DNA from: Bacteroidia bacterium
Lineage (GTDB): Bacteria > Bacteroidota > Bacteroidia > Flavobacteriales > Flavobacteriaceae
Reading direction: 5' to 3'
DNA length: 9,531 nucleotides
NCBI GenBank assembly: GCA_030425715.1
Contig: JAUIAA010000055.1
Coordinates: 1 to 9,531 of the forward strand
Shown here: positions 1-6,456 of the stretch, piece after piece
Position numbering within the stretch: the stretch's first letter is position 1
Layout: each line of letters begins with the position of its first letter
Program-made: the position numbers and the translations under genes
Notes under the pieces: generated by a model
Databases searched by the model: none
The model's input: only the letters and a program-made list of their open reading frames with translations
Told to the model about the DNA's origin: nothing

Positions 1-121
1 GTTTTTTCTCTTTTGCCCACTGAATTTGCGTACGGAAGGCTTCTTGTTGTTGAGGTAAAAAAGTTTTGTCCCAATACAAATCGATACCAATTTCACCAAT
101 AGCATAAAAGTCACGCTTATC
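1..121 (-). other. TatD-nuclease-like fragment fused behind rpoZ
   Basis: Residues 97-135 of the open frame include AIGEIGIDLYWDKTFL followed by PQQQEAFRTQIQWAKEKK. This matches the second metal-binding segment of Bacteroidetes TatD-family Mg-dependent DNases; Glu105 would be the metal-ligand Glu of the G-E-I-G-I-D motif. The upstream part of TatD, including the N-terminal D-x-H-x-H metal motif, is absent and replaced by omega sequence, so this piece cannot be an active nuclease alone. The changeover coincides with VKEWLD (119-136). As I recall, this resembles both the omega C-terminus (A-V-x-E-W-L-D) and the TatD segment before G-E-I-G-I-D. The rest of the TatD domain lies beyond the window. 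Confidence 0.72.
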
Positions 122-406
122 TAACCATTCTTTTACAGCAATAGCTGTTGGCTTAGGCAAGCGCTCATAATAACGAGAAACTTCAATTTGTTCTTTGTTT
201 TCGAAAACCTCTTCTAAACTATCATTAAAAGTTGCAAATTCTTCTAATTTCTCAATCAATTCACTTTTTAAATCATCGTTTACTTGAGAAGCTCTTTTAG
301 CCATAATAGAAATTGCCTTATAAATATTATGGGTAGGCTCTTCAATTTGGGTTTTGTCAAAAGTAATGGTGCTTACTGGTGCATCTGTATTTTTATAATC
401 TTTCAT
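1..406 (-). CDS. rpoZ: RNA polymerase omega subunit (Rpb6/RpoZ type) running in frame into a TatD fragment; 3' end outside the window
   Basis: Reading from ATG 404-406 leftward gives 135 codons with no stop before the window edge. Residues 1 to about 96 look like the Bacteroidetes omega/Rpb6 subunit, a small protein that stabilises the beta' subunit of RNA polymerase: EEPTHNIYKAISIMAKRA (22-39), a conserved helix EKLEEFATFNDSLEEVFENK (52-71) and EQIEVSRYYERLPKPTAIAV (72-91). The family normally ends about 10-15 residues after this point. Here the frame instead continues into sequence typical of TatD nucleases (about 97-135). The start lies 12 bases after the bamD stop, so the two are probably co-transcribed, which is the usual bamD-rpoZ order; coaBC normally follows and is not seen. 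The omega identity rests on recalled family sequences and is fairly sure. Whether the tail is biological is unresolved. Confidence 0.8.
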   Translation of the reverse strand, partial: MKDYKNTDAPVSTITFDKTQIEEPTHNIYKAISIMAKRASQVNDDLKSELIEKLEEFATFNDSLEEVFENKEQIEVSRYYERLPKPTAIAVKEWLDKRDFYAIGEIGIDLYWDKTFLPQQQEAFRTQIQWAKEKK

Positions 407-418
407 AAGAATATTGTT

Positions 419-1243
419 TTATTTTGATATTGCTGCGTATTGTGCTTTGGTTTTTACCAATTCTTTTTGGAGGTCTTTTAAATCTCCATTCATTTCTTTC
501 AATCTTTTAGATTCAGGAAAAGCTTTGCTAAATTTATTATATGCTCCAATGGCGTTTAAAATTCTTTCTTCCTTCTTTTCTAAGATACTTTTTCTACCTA
601 AATCATAACTAGCTTTAAACTTATAATATAAAGCCTCTTCTTTATAATCAGAACCTAAATTTTCTTCATTAAAAGTATCAAAAGCGGTAATAGCGGCTTG
701 GTAATGCTCCATATGGTAATATTGTTTTGCCACTTCAAATGATTTTTTCTCTAATCTATTGGTTAATTCGCGGTAGTATTTATTTGCTTCTTCTGCAAAT
801 TCAGAATTAGGGTAAGCATCAATAAATCCTTGAAAAGCAGTTAATGCTTTTTGGGTATCTTGTTGATCTAAACTGTATTTAGGAGCTCCCAAATAGTAGC
901 TTTTAGCTGATAAAATAGTAGCTTCTTCAACTTTAGAACTTTCTGGATAGTTATTGATAAACTTTGTAAAATAGTAAGAAGCTAAAGAATATTCTTCGTT
1001 TTCATAATAGGATTTTGAAATCATATATTGAATTCTTTCCATTTGCGGTTTCCCTGCATAAGGTCCCATCAATTTTTCAAAAAGAGGTATGGCTTTTTTA
1101 TACTCCCCTTTTTTATACATTTCCTCTGCCATTTTGTATCTATCAACATTTTTTCCTTTATTTAATACTTTTTGGTATTCGCCACAAGCACTAAAAAGGA
1201 AAATCAATAAAAAAGCAGCTAGTAATTTTTTAATTTTTTGCAT
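419..1243 (-). CDS. bamD: Outer membrane protein assembly factor BamD, lipoprotein
   Basis: This 274-residue protein has a lipoprotein signal: Lys-rich n-region, hydrophobic core and lipobox FSAC with Cys20 as the lipidated residue. Tetratricopeptide-like helices follow, with GEYQKVLNKG and YKMAEEMYKKGEYKKAIPLFEKL near the N-terminus, then SYYENEEYSLASYYFTKFI and a typical NPYSE-type turn (YPNSEFAEEANKYYREL). Length and layout fit BamD, the inner-face lipoprotein of the BAM complex that helps BamA insert beta-barrel proteins into the outer membrane. It is essential in E. coli. The start is the only ATG giving the signal peptide. A TAnnTTTG box sits just 4 bases upstream of the ATG, so the transcript may be nearly leaderless. 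The gene lies in the common Bacteroidetes neighbourhood dapA-bamD-rpoZ. Confidence 0.93.
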   Translation of the reverse strand: MQKIKKLLAAFLLIFLFSACGEYQKVLNKGKNVDRYKMAEEMYKKGEYKKAIPLFEKLMGPYAGKPQMERIQYMISKSYYENEEYSLASYYFTKFINNYPESSKVEEATILSAKSYYLGAPKYSLDQQDTQKALTAFQGFIDAYPNSEFAEEANKYYRELTNRLEKKSFEVAKQYYHMEHYQAAITAFDTFNEENLGSDYKEEALYYKFKASYDLGRKSILEKKEERILNAIGAYNKFSKAFPESKRLKEMNGDLKDLQKELVKTKAQYAAISK

Positions 1244-1247
1244 CGGG

Positions 1248-1255
1248 CAAAATTA
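1248..1255 (-). promoter_or_regulatory. Predicted -7 promoter element (TAATTTTG) for bamD
   Basis: On the minus strand this reads TAATTTTG, a perfect match to the Bacteroidetes -7 consensus TAnnTTTG. It ends only 4 bases before the bamD ATG, so transcription would begin at or next to the start codon. No clear -33 TTTG is seen at the expected distance. A perfect palindrome (1259-1275) overlaps the spacer. Motif-based inference only. Confidence 0.45.
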
Positions 1256-1258
1256 ATA

Positions 1259-1275
1259 TATTATACTGTATAATA
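1259..1275. repeat. 17-bp perfect palindrome upstream of bamD
   Basis: TATTATAC, one central base, then GTATAATA form a perfect inverted repeat with 8-base arms centred at 1267. It lies between the expected -33 and -7 positions of the predicted bamD promoter, where a repressor could block polymerase. It is entirely AT-rich apart from one C/G pair, so chance in an AT-rich intergenic region is a real alternative. I recognise no regulator for it. Confidence 0.4.
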
Positions 1276-1361
1276 AAAACTTATTTTTATTCCTGTAAAA
1301 ATAGAAAAGAAATAAAAAACGCAATAACTAGGCAGGTTTGGAGTTTATTTAAAATATAAGG

Positions 1362-1877
1362 TTATTCAGCTAATTTATCCGCTCCGTTAGCAGTTAGCAT
1401 TTTTACGTCGTTATCAAACAAATACAAACCACCTTTATCGTCGCCAATTAGGTTAATTTTATCTAAAATATTTCTTGCTAAAGCTTCTTCTTCAATTTGT
1501 TCGGCTACATACCATTGTAAAAAATTATGGGTTGCATAATCTCTTTCTTCTAGGGTAATATGCACCAAATCGTTAATTCTTTCAGATACCATCACTTCAT
1601 GGTCAAAAAGCGTTTTAAACATTTCTTTAAACGAACCAAAAGAAACTGGTGGTGCAGTTAAATCTGATATTTGGGCATGCCCTCCTCTTTCATTTACAAA
1701 TTTTACCAATTTTAACATGTGCATTCTTTCCTCATCAGAGTGTGCATACATAAAGGAAGAAACACCTTCAAAGCCTTGTATTTCAGCCCATGAAGCCATA
1801 GCCAAATATACTTGTGATGATTCTGCTTCAATTTTAATTTGCTCATTAAGAGCTTTCTCTATTTTTTTAGATAGCAT
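1362..1877 (-). CDS. ftnA: Non-heme ferritin (FtnA type)
   Basis: This 171-residue protein is a bacterial ferritin without heme. It self-assembles into a 24-subunit shell that oxidises Fe(II) and stores iron in the cytoplasm. The ferroxidase-centre residues fall at the same positions as in E. coli FtnA: Glu17, Tyr24, Glu50, His53, Glu94, Gln127 and Glu130, in the contexts IEAESSQVYLAM, DEERMHM, DHEVMVSERI and EQIEEEALA. No bacterioferritin-type heme Met is evident. Start ATG 1875-1877 gives the usual MLSKKIEKALNEQIK N-terminus, and length is normal. It begins 12 bases after the dapA stop and may be read with dapA. A TAnnTTTG element inside the dapA 3' end (1910-1917) suggests its own promoter. 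The gap of 118 bases to bamD separates it from the next gene. Confidence 0.96.
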   Translation of the reverse strand: MLSKKIEKALNEQIKIEAESSQVYLAMASWAEIQGFEGVSSFMYAHSDEERMHMLKLVKFVNERGGHAQISDLTAPPVSFGSFKEMFKTLFDHEVMVSERINDLVHITLEERDYATHNFLQWYVAEQIEEEALARNILDKINLIGDDKGGLYLFDNDVKMLTANGADKLAE

Positions 1878-1889
1878 AAGTTGTAGATG

Positions 1890-2771
1890 TTAATTTTTAA
1901 AAGCGACTGCAAAGTTATGAATTTTTTGTCGCAAACTTGCAGTTGCATCTACCAAAGGTAAACGAACATGTGTTTCGCAAATGCCAATTTCCTGTAATAA
2001 AGCTTTGATTCCTGCAGGGTTTCCTTCTTCAAAAATCAAATCTATACTTGGCATCAATTTGTAAAATTGTTCAAAAGCCTTTTTGGGTTGACCTTGCAAG
2101 CCTAAATTGATGATTTTAGAAAACGCACTTGGCAAACCTTGACCAATTACCGAAATCACTCCTGCGCCTCCTGCTAACACCAATGGCAAAGCCAGCTTAT
2201 CTTCTCCAGAAATCACCAAAAACCCTTCTGGTTTATTGGCTATAATATCTAAAGCCTGATCTAAATCCCCCGCAGCTTCTTTAATTGCTACAATATTAGC
2301 AAAATCATTTGCCAACCTCAAGGTGGTTCTTGCCGTCATATTGCTACCTGTTCGTAGCGGAACATTGTATAAAATTACGGGTAAAGGACTTGCTTCGGCT
2401 ACAGCCTTAAAATGCTGATAAATACCTTCTTGCGTTGGTCTATTATAATATGGAGAAACAGAAAGTACAGCAGAAAATCCTGATAAATCCATACTTTTTA
2501 ACTTCTCTACCATAGTGCGAGTGCAATTTCTTCCAACTCCAATAACCAGTGGTAATCTCTTATTGTTTACTGCAACTATTTTAGCAATAACTTGCTTTTG
2601 TTCTTTTTCTGATAAAGTAGAAGTTTCGGCAGTTGTGCCTAAAACTACCAAATAATCAATTCCGTTTTCTATTTGATAATTTACTAGATTTTCAAGTGCT
2701 TGATAATCTACTTCGTTATCTGATGTAAATGGAGTTACCAATGCTACTCCAGTACCTTTTAATTGTTCCAT
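1890..2771 (-). CDS. dapA: 4-hydroxy-tetrahydrodipicolinate synthase
   Basis: This 293-residue TIM-barrel enzyme condenses pyruvate with aspartate semialdehyde, the first committed step of the diaminopimelate/lysine pathway, in the cytoplasm. Visible motifs are GTTAETSTL (Thr46 and Thr47), SVSPYYNRPTQEG (Tyr108/Tyr109), LYNVPLRTG (Tyr135, Arg140 for substrate carboxylate binding) and VAIKEAAGDL with Lys164 as the Schiff-base lysine. ISGEDKLALPLVLAGGAGVISV is also typical. Length matches the family. It lies 19 bases after the upstream DUF6913-like gene and 12 bases before ferritin, all on the same strand, consistent with one operon. Related pyruvate aldolases (N-acetylneuraminate lyase) share the fold, but the T-T, Y-Y and Y-N-V-P-x-R-T set and the neighbourhood favour DapA. 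Confidence 0.96.
   Translation of the reverse strand: MEQLKGTGVALVTPFTSDNEVDYQALENLVNYQIENGIDYLVVLGTTAETSTLSEKEQKQVIAKIVAVNNKRLPLVIGVGRNCTRTMVEKLKSMDLSGFSAVLSVSPYYNRPTQEGIYQHFKAVAEASPLPVILYNVPLRTGSNMTARTTLRLANDFANIVAIKEAAGDLDQALDIIANKPEGFLVISGEDKLALPLVLAGGAGVISVIGQGLPSAFSKIINLGLQGQPKKAFEQFYKLMPSIDLIFEEGNPAGIKALLQEIGICETHVRLPLVDATASLRQKIHNFAVAFKN
1910..1917 (-). promoter_or_regulatory. Predicted -7 promoter element (TAACTTTG) for ferritin
   Basis: The minus strand reads TAACTTTG, then C, a perfect TAnnTTTG element located inside the last codons of dapA. Transcription would begin near 1904, giving a leader of about 27 bases before the ferritin ATG at 1877. The nearest upstream TTTG (1932-1935) is only 14 bases away, closer than the usual spacing of about 19, so the -33 box is unclear. 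Confidence 0.42.
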
Positions 2772-2790
2772 TTTATTCTTAAGATAAACT

Positions 2791-3315
2791 TTATACTACT
2801 TTTATTATTTTTAAATACTTTACAATTTCTTGATTGAAAGTATCTATTTTATTTTCAGGTATTTTAACTGAAATATCATAAAAATTCATTTTTTCGTTGT
2901 CAAATCCAGCTTTTAATTTAGCTTGTGATTGATAACAAAGCAATTGCGCTGCAATATTATTTTGTGAACAATAGTTTATTACCAAATCAAAATTCTTATT
3001 TAAAAAACTTGCCACATCCTCTCCCTTTAGCTTGGCATGAAAACCTAAAGATTTTTCAGAAAAGTAAAGGTGTTTATCTTCCAATTCTTTTTCTTTCAAA
3101 TCTCGATGTAAAATTACTACTAAATTTTCATTCTTAATCTTTAAATTTTCACATAATTTTTTGGTAAAATCGTAAGCCAAAAACAAGTCCTCTTCCACCA
3201 AAATACCCACTGTCGTTACTGTAGTCAAATCTTCAAAAGTCTTGGCATTTTTATTTACCATTTGCTTTTGGATGAACTTTAAAGCAGTATTTCTTTTTAT
3301 ATTTTTTAAATTCAT
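2791..3315 (-). CDS. Conserved hypothetical protein, DUF6913-like
   Basis: This soluble protein of 174 residues has no signal peptide or membrane segment. Its N-terminus is basic (MNLKNIKRNTALKFIQKQM). It then alternates strands and helices: TTVGILVEEDLFLAYDFTKKL, NLVVILHRDL, LGFHAKLKGEDVASFLNKNFDLVINYCSQ, and QAKLKAGFDNEKMNFYDISVKI. I recall a conserved Bacteroidetes family of this size, annotated DUF6913, that sits directly before dapA, and this gene occupies that place with a 19-base gap. The pattern of hydrophobic strands, an F-D-L-V-I-N segment and a late K-A-G-F-D suggests an alpha/beta fold, but no catalytic residue can be named and the function is unknown. It is divergent from the nucleotidase genes, with only 37 bases between the two starts. 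Confidence 0.82.
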   Translation of the reverse strand: MNLKNIKRNTALKFIQKQMVNKNAKTFEDLTTVTTVGILVEEDLFLAYDFTKKLCENLKIKNENLVVILHRDLKEKELEDKHLYFSEKSLGFHAKLKGEDVASFLNKNFDLVINYCSQNNIAAQLLCYQSQAKLKAGFDNEKMNFYDISVKIPENKIDTFNQEIVKYLKIIKVV

Positions 3316-3335
3316 TTACTTTTACAATCTGCTCA

Positions 3336-3343
3336 CAAATCTA
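3336..3343 (-). promoter_or_regulatory. Predicted -7 promoter element (TAGATTTG) for the DUF6913-like/dapA operon
   Basis: The minus strand reads TAGATTTG, a perfect TAnnTTTG match. Transcription would begin around 3331, about 15 bases before ATG 3313-3315. It lies in the 37-base divergent gap shared with the nucleotidase operon; on the plus strand a weaker box, TACTTTTA (3317-3324), could serve the opposite gene. No -33 element is clear for either. Confidence 0.42.
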
Positions 3344-3352
3344 AATAAAATA

Positions 3353-4105
3353 ATGAAATCCCATCTCTATTTATATCTAATATTAAGCTTGTTTTTTGCT
3401 TGTAAAAATGAGGGAGTTGGCATTAAGAAAATTGAAGGGAAACAAATAAAAGTAGTACCTAGCAATCATCAAGACTCCTCAATTATAAAGCTTATTGAGC
3501 CTTACCATGATAAATTACAGGGCAAAATAAACAGGATTTTAAGTTACAATCCAACAACCCTAACTAGAGAAGATGGCGAATTAGAGAGTAGTTTAGGCAA
3601 TTTATTTGCCGATATATGTTACCAAAGAGCCAATTCTATTTTTCATAAAGAATCGGGTAAAAACATCGATTTTGCTTTATTTAACTATGGTACAGTTAGA
3701 ACAGTGATTCCAAAAGGGGAAGTAACTGTTAATGACATTTTTAAATTGATGCCCTTTGAAAGCATGTTAGTGGTGGTAGAATTATCTGGTGCCAAAACAC
3801 AAGAGTTATTTCAATATTTAGAACAAAGAAATGAGGCCCACCCAGTTGCAAAAGTTAAATTGGAATTAAAAAACAATAAGTTTGCGGATATTGAAATTCA
3901 AAACAAAAAATTTGATCCAAACAAAAATTATTATGTACTCACCCATGATTATTTACAAAGCGGTGGAGATAACATGAAATTCTTTATCCACCCAGTAAGC
4001 CTTTTCAATACCAAAGTTAAGGTTAGAGATGCTATTATTGATTATTTAGAAAAAACAGATACCATAAAAGCTGTATTGGATAAAAGGTTTATAAAAATTG
4101 ACTAG
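3353..4105 (+). CDS. 5'-nucleotidase C-terminal-domain lipoprotein (separate subunit or partner)
   Basis: ATG 3353 gives 250 residues beginning with a short lipoprotein signal, MKSHLYLYLILSLFFAC, with Cys17 as the likely lipidated residue. The in-frame extension upstream to 3242 overlaps the divergent gene and would bury the signal, so it was not used. Residues about 55-240 match the 5'-nucleotidase C-terminal domain (Pfam 5_nucleotid_C): ESSLGNLFADICYQRAN (78-94), LFNYGTVRTVIPKGEVTVND (109-128) with the N-x-G-x-x-R signature, FKLMPFESMLVVVELSGAK and YVLTHDYLQSGGDNMKFF. In UshA-type enzymes this domain binds the nucleotide base while the N-terminal domain carries the metals. Here it is a separate gene placed first, followed after one base by the metallophosphatase. 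The two probably work together outside the cytoplasm in nucleotide salvage or phosphate release; physical association is inferred. Confidence 0.9.
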   Translation: MKSHLYLYLILSLFFACKNEGVGIKKIEGKQIKVVPSNHQDSSIIKLIEPYHDKLQGKINRILSYNPTTLTREDGELESSLGNLFADICYQRANSIFHKESGKNIDFALFNYGTVRTVIPKGEVTVNDIFKLMPFESMLVVVELSGAKTQELFQYLEQRNEAHPVAKVKLELKNNKFADIEIQNKKFDPNKNYYVLTHDYLQSGGDNMKFFIHPVSLFNTKVKVRDAIIDYLEKTDTIKAVLDKRFIKID

Positions 4106-4106
4106 T

Positions 4107-5021
4107 ATGAAAAGAAGAAGTTTTATTAAAAATACTACAGCAACAAGCGCTTTGGTTTCTTTAACAGGACTGCCTTTGGTTTCGTGCAATACATATCAAT
4201 CTAAGCATATTACCATTTTACACACCAACGATGTGCACAGCCATGTAGAAACATTTAAAAGTACACATCCGCAATATCCTAATGTTGGTGGCATTGCAAA
4301 TAGAGCTGCCCTTATTGAGCAAATTAGAGCTCAAAACCCAAATACATTATTATTAGATGCTGGTGATATTTTTCAAGGTACACCTTATTTTAATTATTTT
4401 GGAGGAGAAGTAGAATTCAAATTGATGAGCAAATTAAAATACGATGCGGCTACTATGGGAAATCATGATTTTGACAATGGAATTGATGGTTTTAACCAAC
4501 AACTAAAACATGCTAATTTTGATTTTTTAATTGCAAACTACGATTTTAAAAACACCTTATTAGATGGTAAAACCAAGGCCTATAAAACCTTTGTAGTTGA
4601 TGGGATAAAAATTGGTGTTTTTGGGGTAGGCATAAAACTGGAAGGTTTAGTTGACCCTGCTAATTTTAAAGAAACCAAATACCTAGACCCTACCGAAATA
4701 GCCCAAGAAACAGCAAACATTTTAAAAGACCATGAACATTGTGATTTGGTTATCTGCTTATCCCACCTTGGCTATTATTATAAAAGTGATCCAGAAAAAA
4801 TATCCGATTTAAATTTGGCTAAAAACACCAAAAACATTGATTTGATTATTGGTGGGCATACCCATACGTTTTTAAAAAAACCAACCGTTACAAAAAATAT
4901 GGATGGCGAGAATATGTTGGTCAATCAAGTTGGAAAATGGGGAATAAACTTGGGTAGAATTGATTTTTATTTTGATGAAATTAAAAACATATCTTCTAAA
5001 GGAAAGTCTATAATTGTTTAG
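4107..5021 (+). CDS. Metallophosphatase (5'-nucleotidase catalytic domain) with Tat signal
   Basis: The ATG at 4107 gives 304 residues; a TTG at 4098 would add three residues but overlaps the previous stop. The N-terminus carries a twin-arginine motif, KRRSFIKN, a weakly hydrophobic stretch and a possible lipobox LVSC (Cys27), so folded export by Tat and lipid anchoring are likely. The calcineurin-like metallophosphatase set matches UshA: Asp42 and His44 (HTNDVHSH), Asp87 (DAGDIFQGTPYF), Asn119-His120 with Asp123 (MGNHDFDNG, the catalytic His-Asp pair), His220 (LSHLG), and His251/His253 (IIGGHTHTF). The protein ends right after this domain, so it lacks the C-terminal substrate domain, which the preceding gene supplies. 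Likely role: hydrolysis of nucleotides or related phosphoesters outside the cytoplasm. Exact substrate is unknown. Confidence 0.93.
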   Translation: MKRRSFIKNTTATSALVSLTGLPLVSCNTYQSKHITILHTNDVHSHVETFKSTHPQYPNVGGIANRAALIEQIRAQNPNTLLLDAGDIFQGTPYFNYFGGEVEFKLMSKLKYDAATMGNHDFDNGIDGFNQQLKHANFDFLIANYDFKNTLLDGKTKAYKTFVVDGIKIGVFGVGIKLEGLVDPANFKETKYLDPTEIAQETANILKDHEHCDLVICLSHLGYYYKSDPEKISDLNLAKNTKNIDLIIGGHTHTFLKKPTVTKNMDGENMLVNQVGKWGINLGRIDFYFDEIKNISSKGKSIIV

Positions 5022-5129
5022 TTTTTTACCCATTTAACTTGCATTTTTTATTCTTTAGCTAAAATGATGATGATTCTTTGTAAAATATTTTATATTTAGA
5101 CACTTTAGTCCAACCAAAATATTTTTAAA

Positions 5130-6455
5130 TTGAATACACAAAAAAACTACACCAAAGCCTTTGTTATTTTAACCTCTCTATTTTTTATGTGGGGATTTAT
5201 CACTGTATTAGTAGATTCCCTAATTCCACGATTAAAGGAAGTATTTGAACTCTCCTTTTTTCAAGCAGGTTTGGTACAGTTTGCATTTTTTATGGCCTAC
5301 GGTTTGTTATCAATACCTTCAGGATTTATTCTATCTAAAATTGGTTATAAAAAAGGAATATTGTTAGGTTTGGGTGTTATGGGAATTGGGTGTTTGCTCT
5401 TTTATCCAGCGGCATCTTATCGTATGTTTTCTGTGTTTTTATTAGGATATTTTATACTAGCAGGTGGAATGACCGTATTACAAGTTGCTGCAAATCCGTA
5501 TGTTGCGGTTTTAGGCTCAGAAGAAACGGCTTCTAGCCGATTAAACCTTTCTCAAGCCTTTAATTCGCTAGGTACAGCAATTGCCCCTGCTATTGGAGCC
5601 ATGCTTATTTTAAGCGATTCTATCAAAACTAGTGCAGAAATCGATCAACTTTTACCTGCTGAAAAGGAAACTTATTTAATTGGTGAAGCCTCTGCTGTGC
5701 AAGTTCCTTTTTTGGCATTAGCAGGTTCCCTTATATTACTTGCAATAATTGTATCTTTTATCAAATTACCAAATATTTTAAGCAAGAAAACAACGGGTGG
5801 TTATGGCAAAGCTTTACAACACAAAATTTTAAAATTAGGAGCTGTAGGTATATTTCTTTATGTAGGTGCAGAAGTTGCCATTGGAAGCTATTTGGTAAGC
5901 TATTTTCTTGATATGGGTATGCCAGAAATGATTAAAAACAATGCTTTTATGGCTTCTATTTCTGAAAGTATTTTACAACAAGATTTAAGTAAGGTAGACA
6001 ACAAAGCTATTGTTGGAGCTTTTGTTATGTTTTATTGGACCGGTGCCATGATAGGAAGGTTTATAGGTGCTTATTTAACAAAAATATTACGTGCTTCAAA
6101 AGTTTTAGCTGCCTTTGCAACCATAGCAATAACTTTATTGTTGGTATCTATGTTTACTAATGGATTTGTTGCCATGTGGGCCATTTTATTGGTAGGATTG
6201 TTCAATTCTATTATGTTTCCAACCATCTTTAGTTTATCGTTAACTGGATTAGGAGATTACAAACCACAAGCTTCTGGAATACTTTGTACTGCTATAGTTG
6301 GTGGCGCAATCATTCCACCGCTATACGGTTTTTTTACCGATCAATTCAATTTTAAAAGTGCGTTGTTTTTAATGATTACTTGCTATGCTTATATTTACTT
6401 TTTTGCTAAGAAAAGTGATAAAGTATTGGCAACTAGCCTACAAGAAAAAGTTTAA
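5130..6455 (+). CDS. Sugar:proton symporter, MFS FucP/GluP/NagP family
   Basis: This 441-residue protein has about 12 membrane segments and belongs to the FucP-type major facilitator family. Marks include FFMWGFITVLVDSLIPRL (20-36), LQVAANPYVAVLGSEE (117-132) and SRLNLSQAFNSLGTAIAP (136-153). Asp29 aligns with proton-coupling Asp46 of E. coli FucP, but Gln118 stands where FucP has Glu135; as I recall, Gln there is usual in GluP (glucose/galactose) and NagP (N-acetylglucosamine) members, so fucose is not the favoured substrate. The start is TTG at 5130: an in-frame TAG lies at 5106-5108, and the first internal ATG (residue 20) would cut into the first membrane helix. The weak box TATATTTA at 5091-5098 could be the promoter. 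The stop is one base from the convergent cutC stop. Substrate cannot be fixed from context. Confidence 0.93.
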   Translation: MNTQKNYTKAFVILTSLFFMWGFITVLVDSLIPRLKEVFELSFFQAGLVQFAFFMAYGLLSIPSGFILSKIGYKKGILLGLGVMGIGCLLFYPAASYRMFSVFLLGYFILAGGMTVLQVAANPYVAVLGSEETASSRLNLSQAFNSLGTAIAPAIGAMLILSDSIKTSAEIDQLLPAEKETYLIGEASAVQVPFLALAGSLILLAIIVSFIKLPNILSKKTTGGYGKALQHKILKLGAVGIFLYVGAEVAIGSYLVSYFLDMGMPEMIKNNAFMASISESILQQDLSKVDNKAIVGAFVMFYWTGAMIGRFIGAYLTKILRASKVLAAFATIAITLLLVSMFTNGFVAMWAILLVGLFNSIMFPTIFSLSLTGLGDYKPQASGILCTAIVGGAIIPPLYGFFTDQFNFKSALFLMITCYAYIYFFAKKSDKVLATSLQEKV

Positions 6456-6456
6456 G

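Noticed and set aside
414..608. Short open frame antisense to bamD
   Set aside because: A shadow of the bamD coding sequence with no independent support.
3242..3352. In-frame extension of the nucleotidase C-domain gene upstream to 3242
   Set aside because: It overlaps the divergent gene and adds a hydrophobic Phe-rich stretch before a clear lipoprotein signal; ATG 3353 is the sensible start.
4098..4106. TTG start for the metallophosphatase at 4098
   Set aside because: It overlaps the preceding stop and adds only three residues; ATG 4107 puts the twin-arginine motif directly at the N-terminus.
5054..5063. 10-bp palindrome TTTAGCTAAA before the sugar transporter
   Set aside because: Short and AT-rich, no loop for a terminator and no recognised regulator; likely chance.
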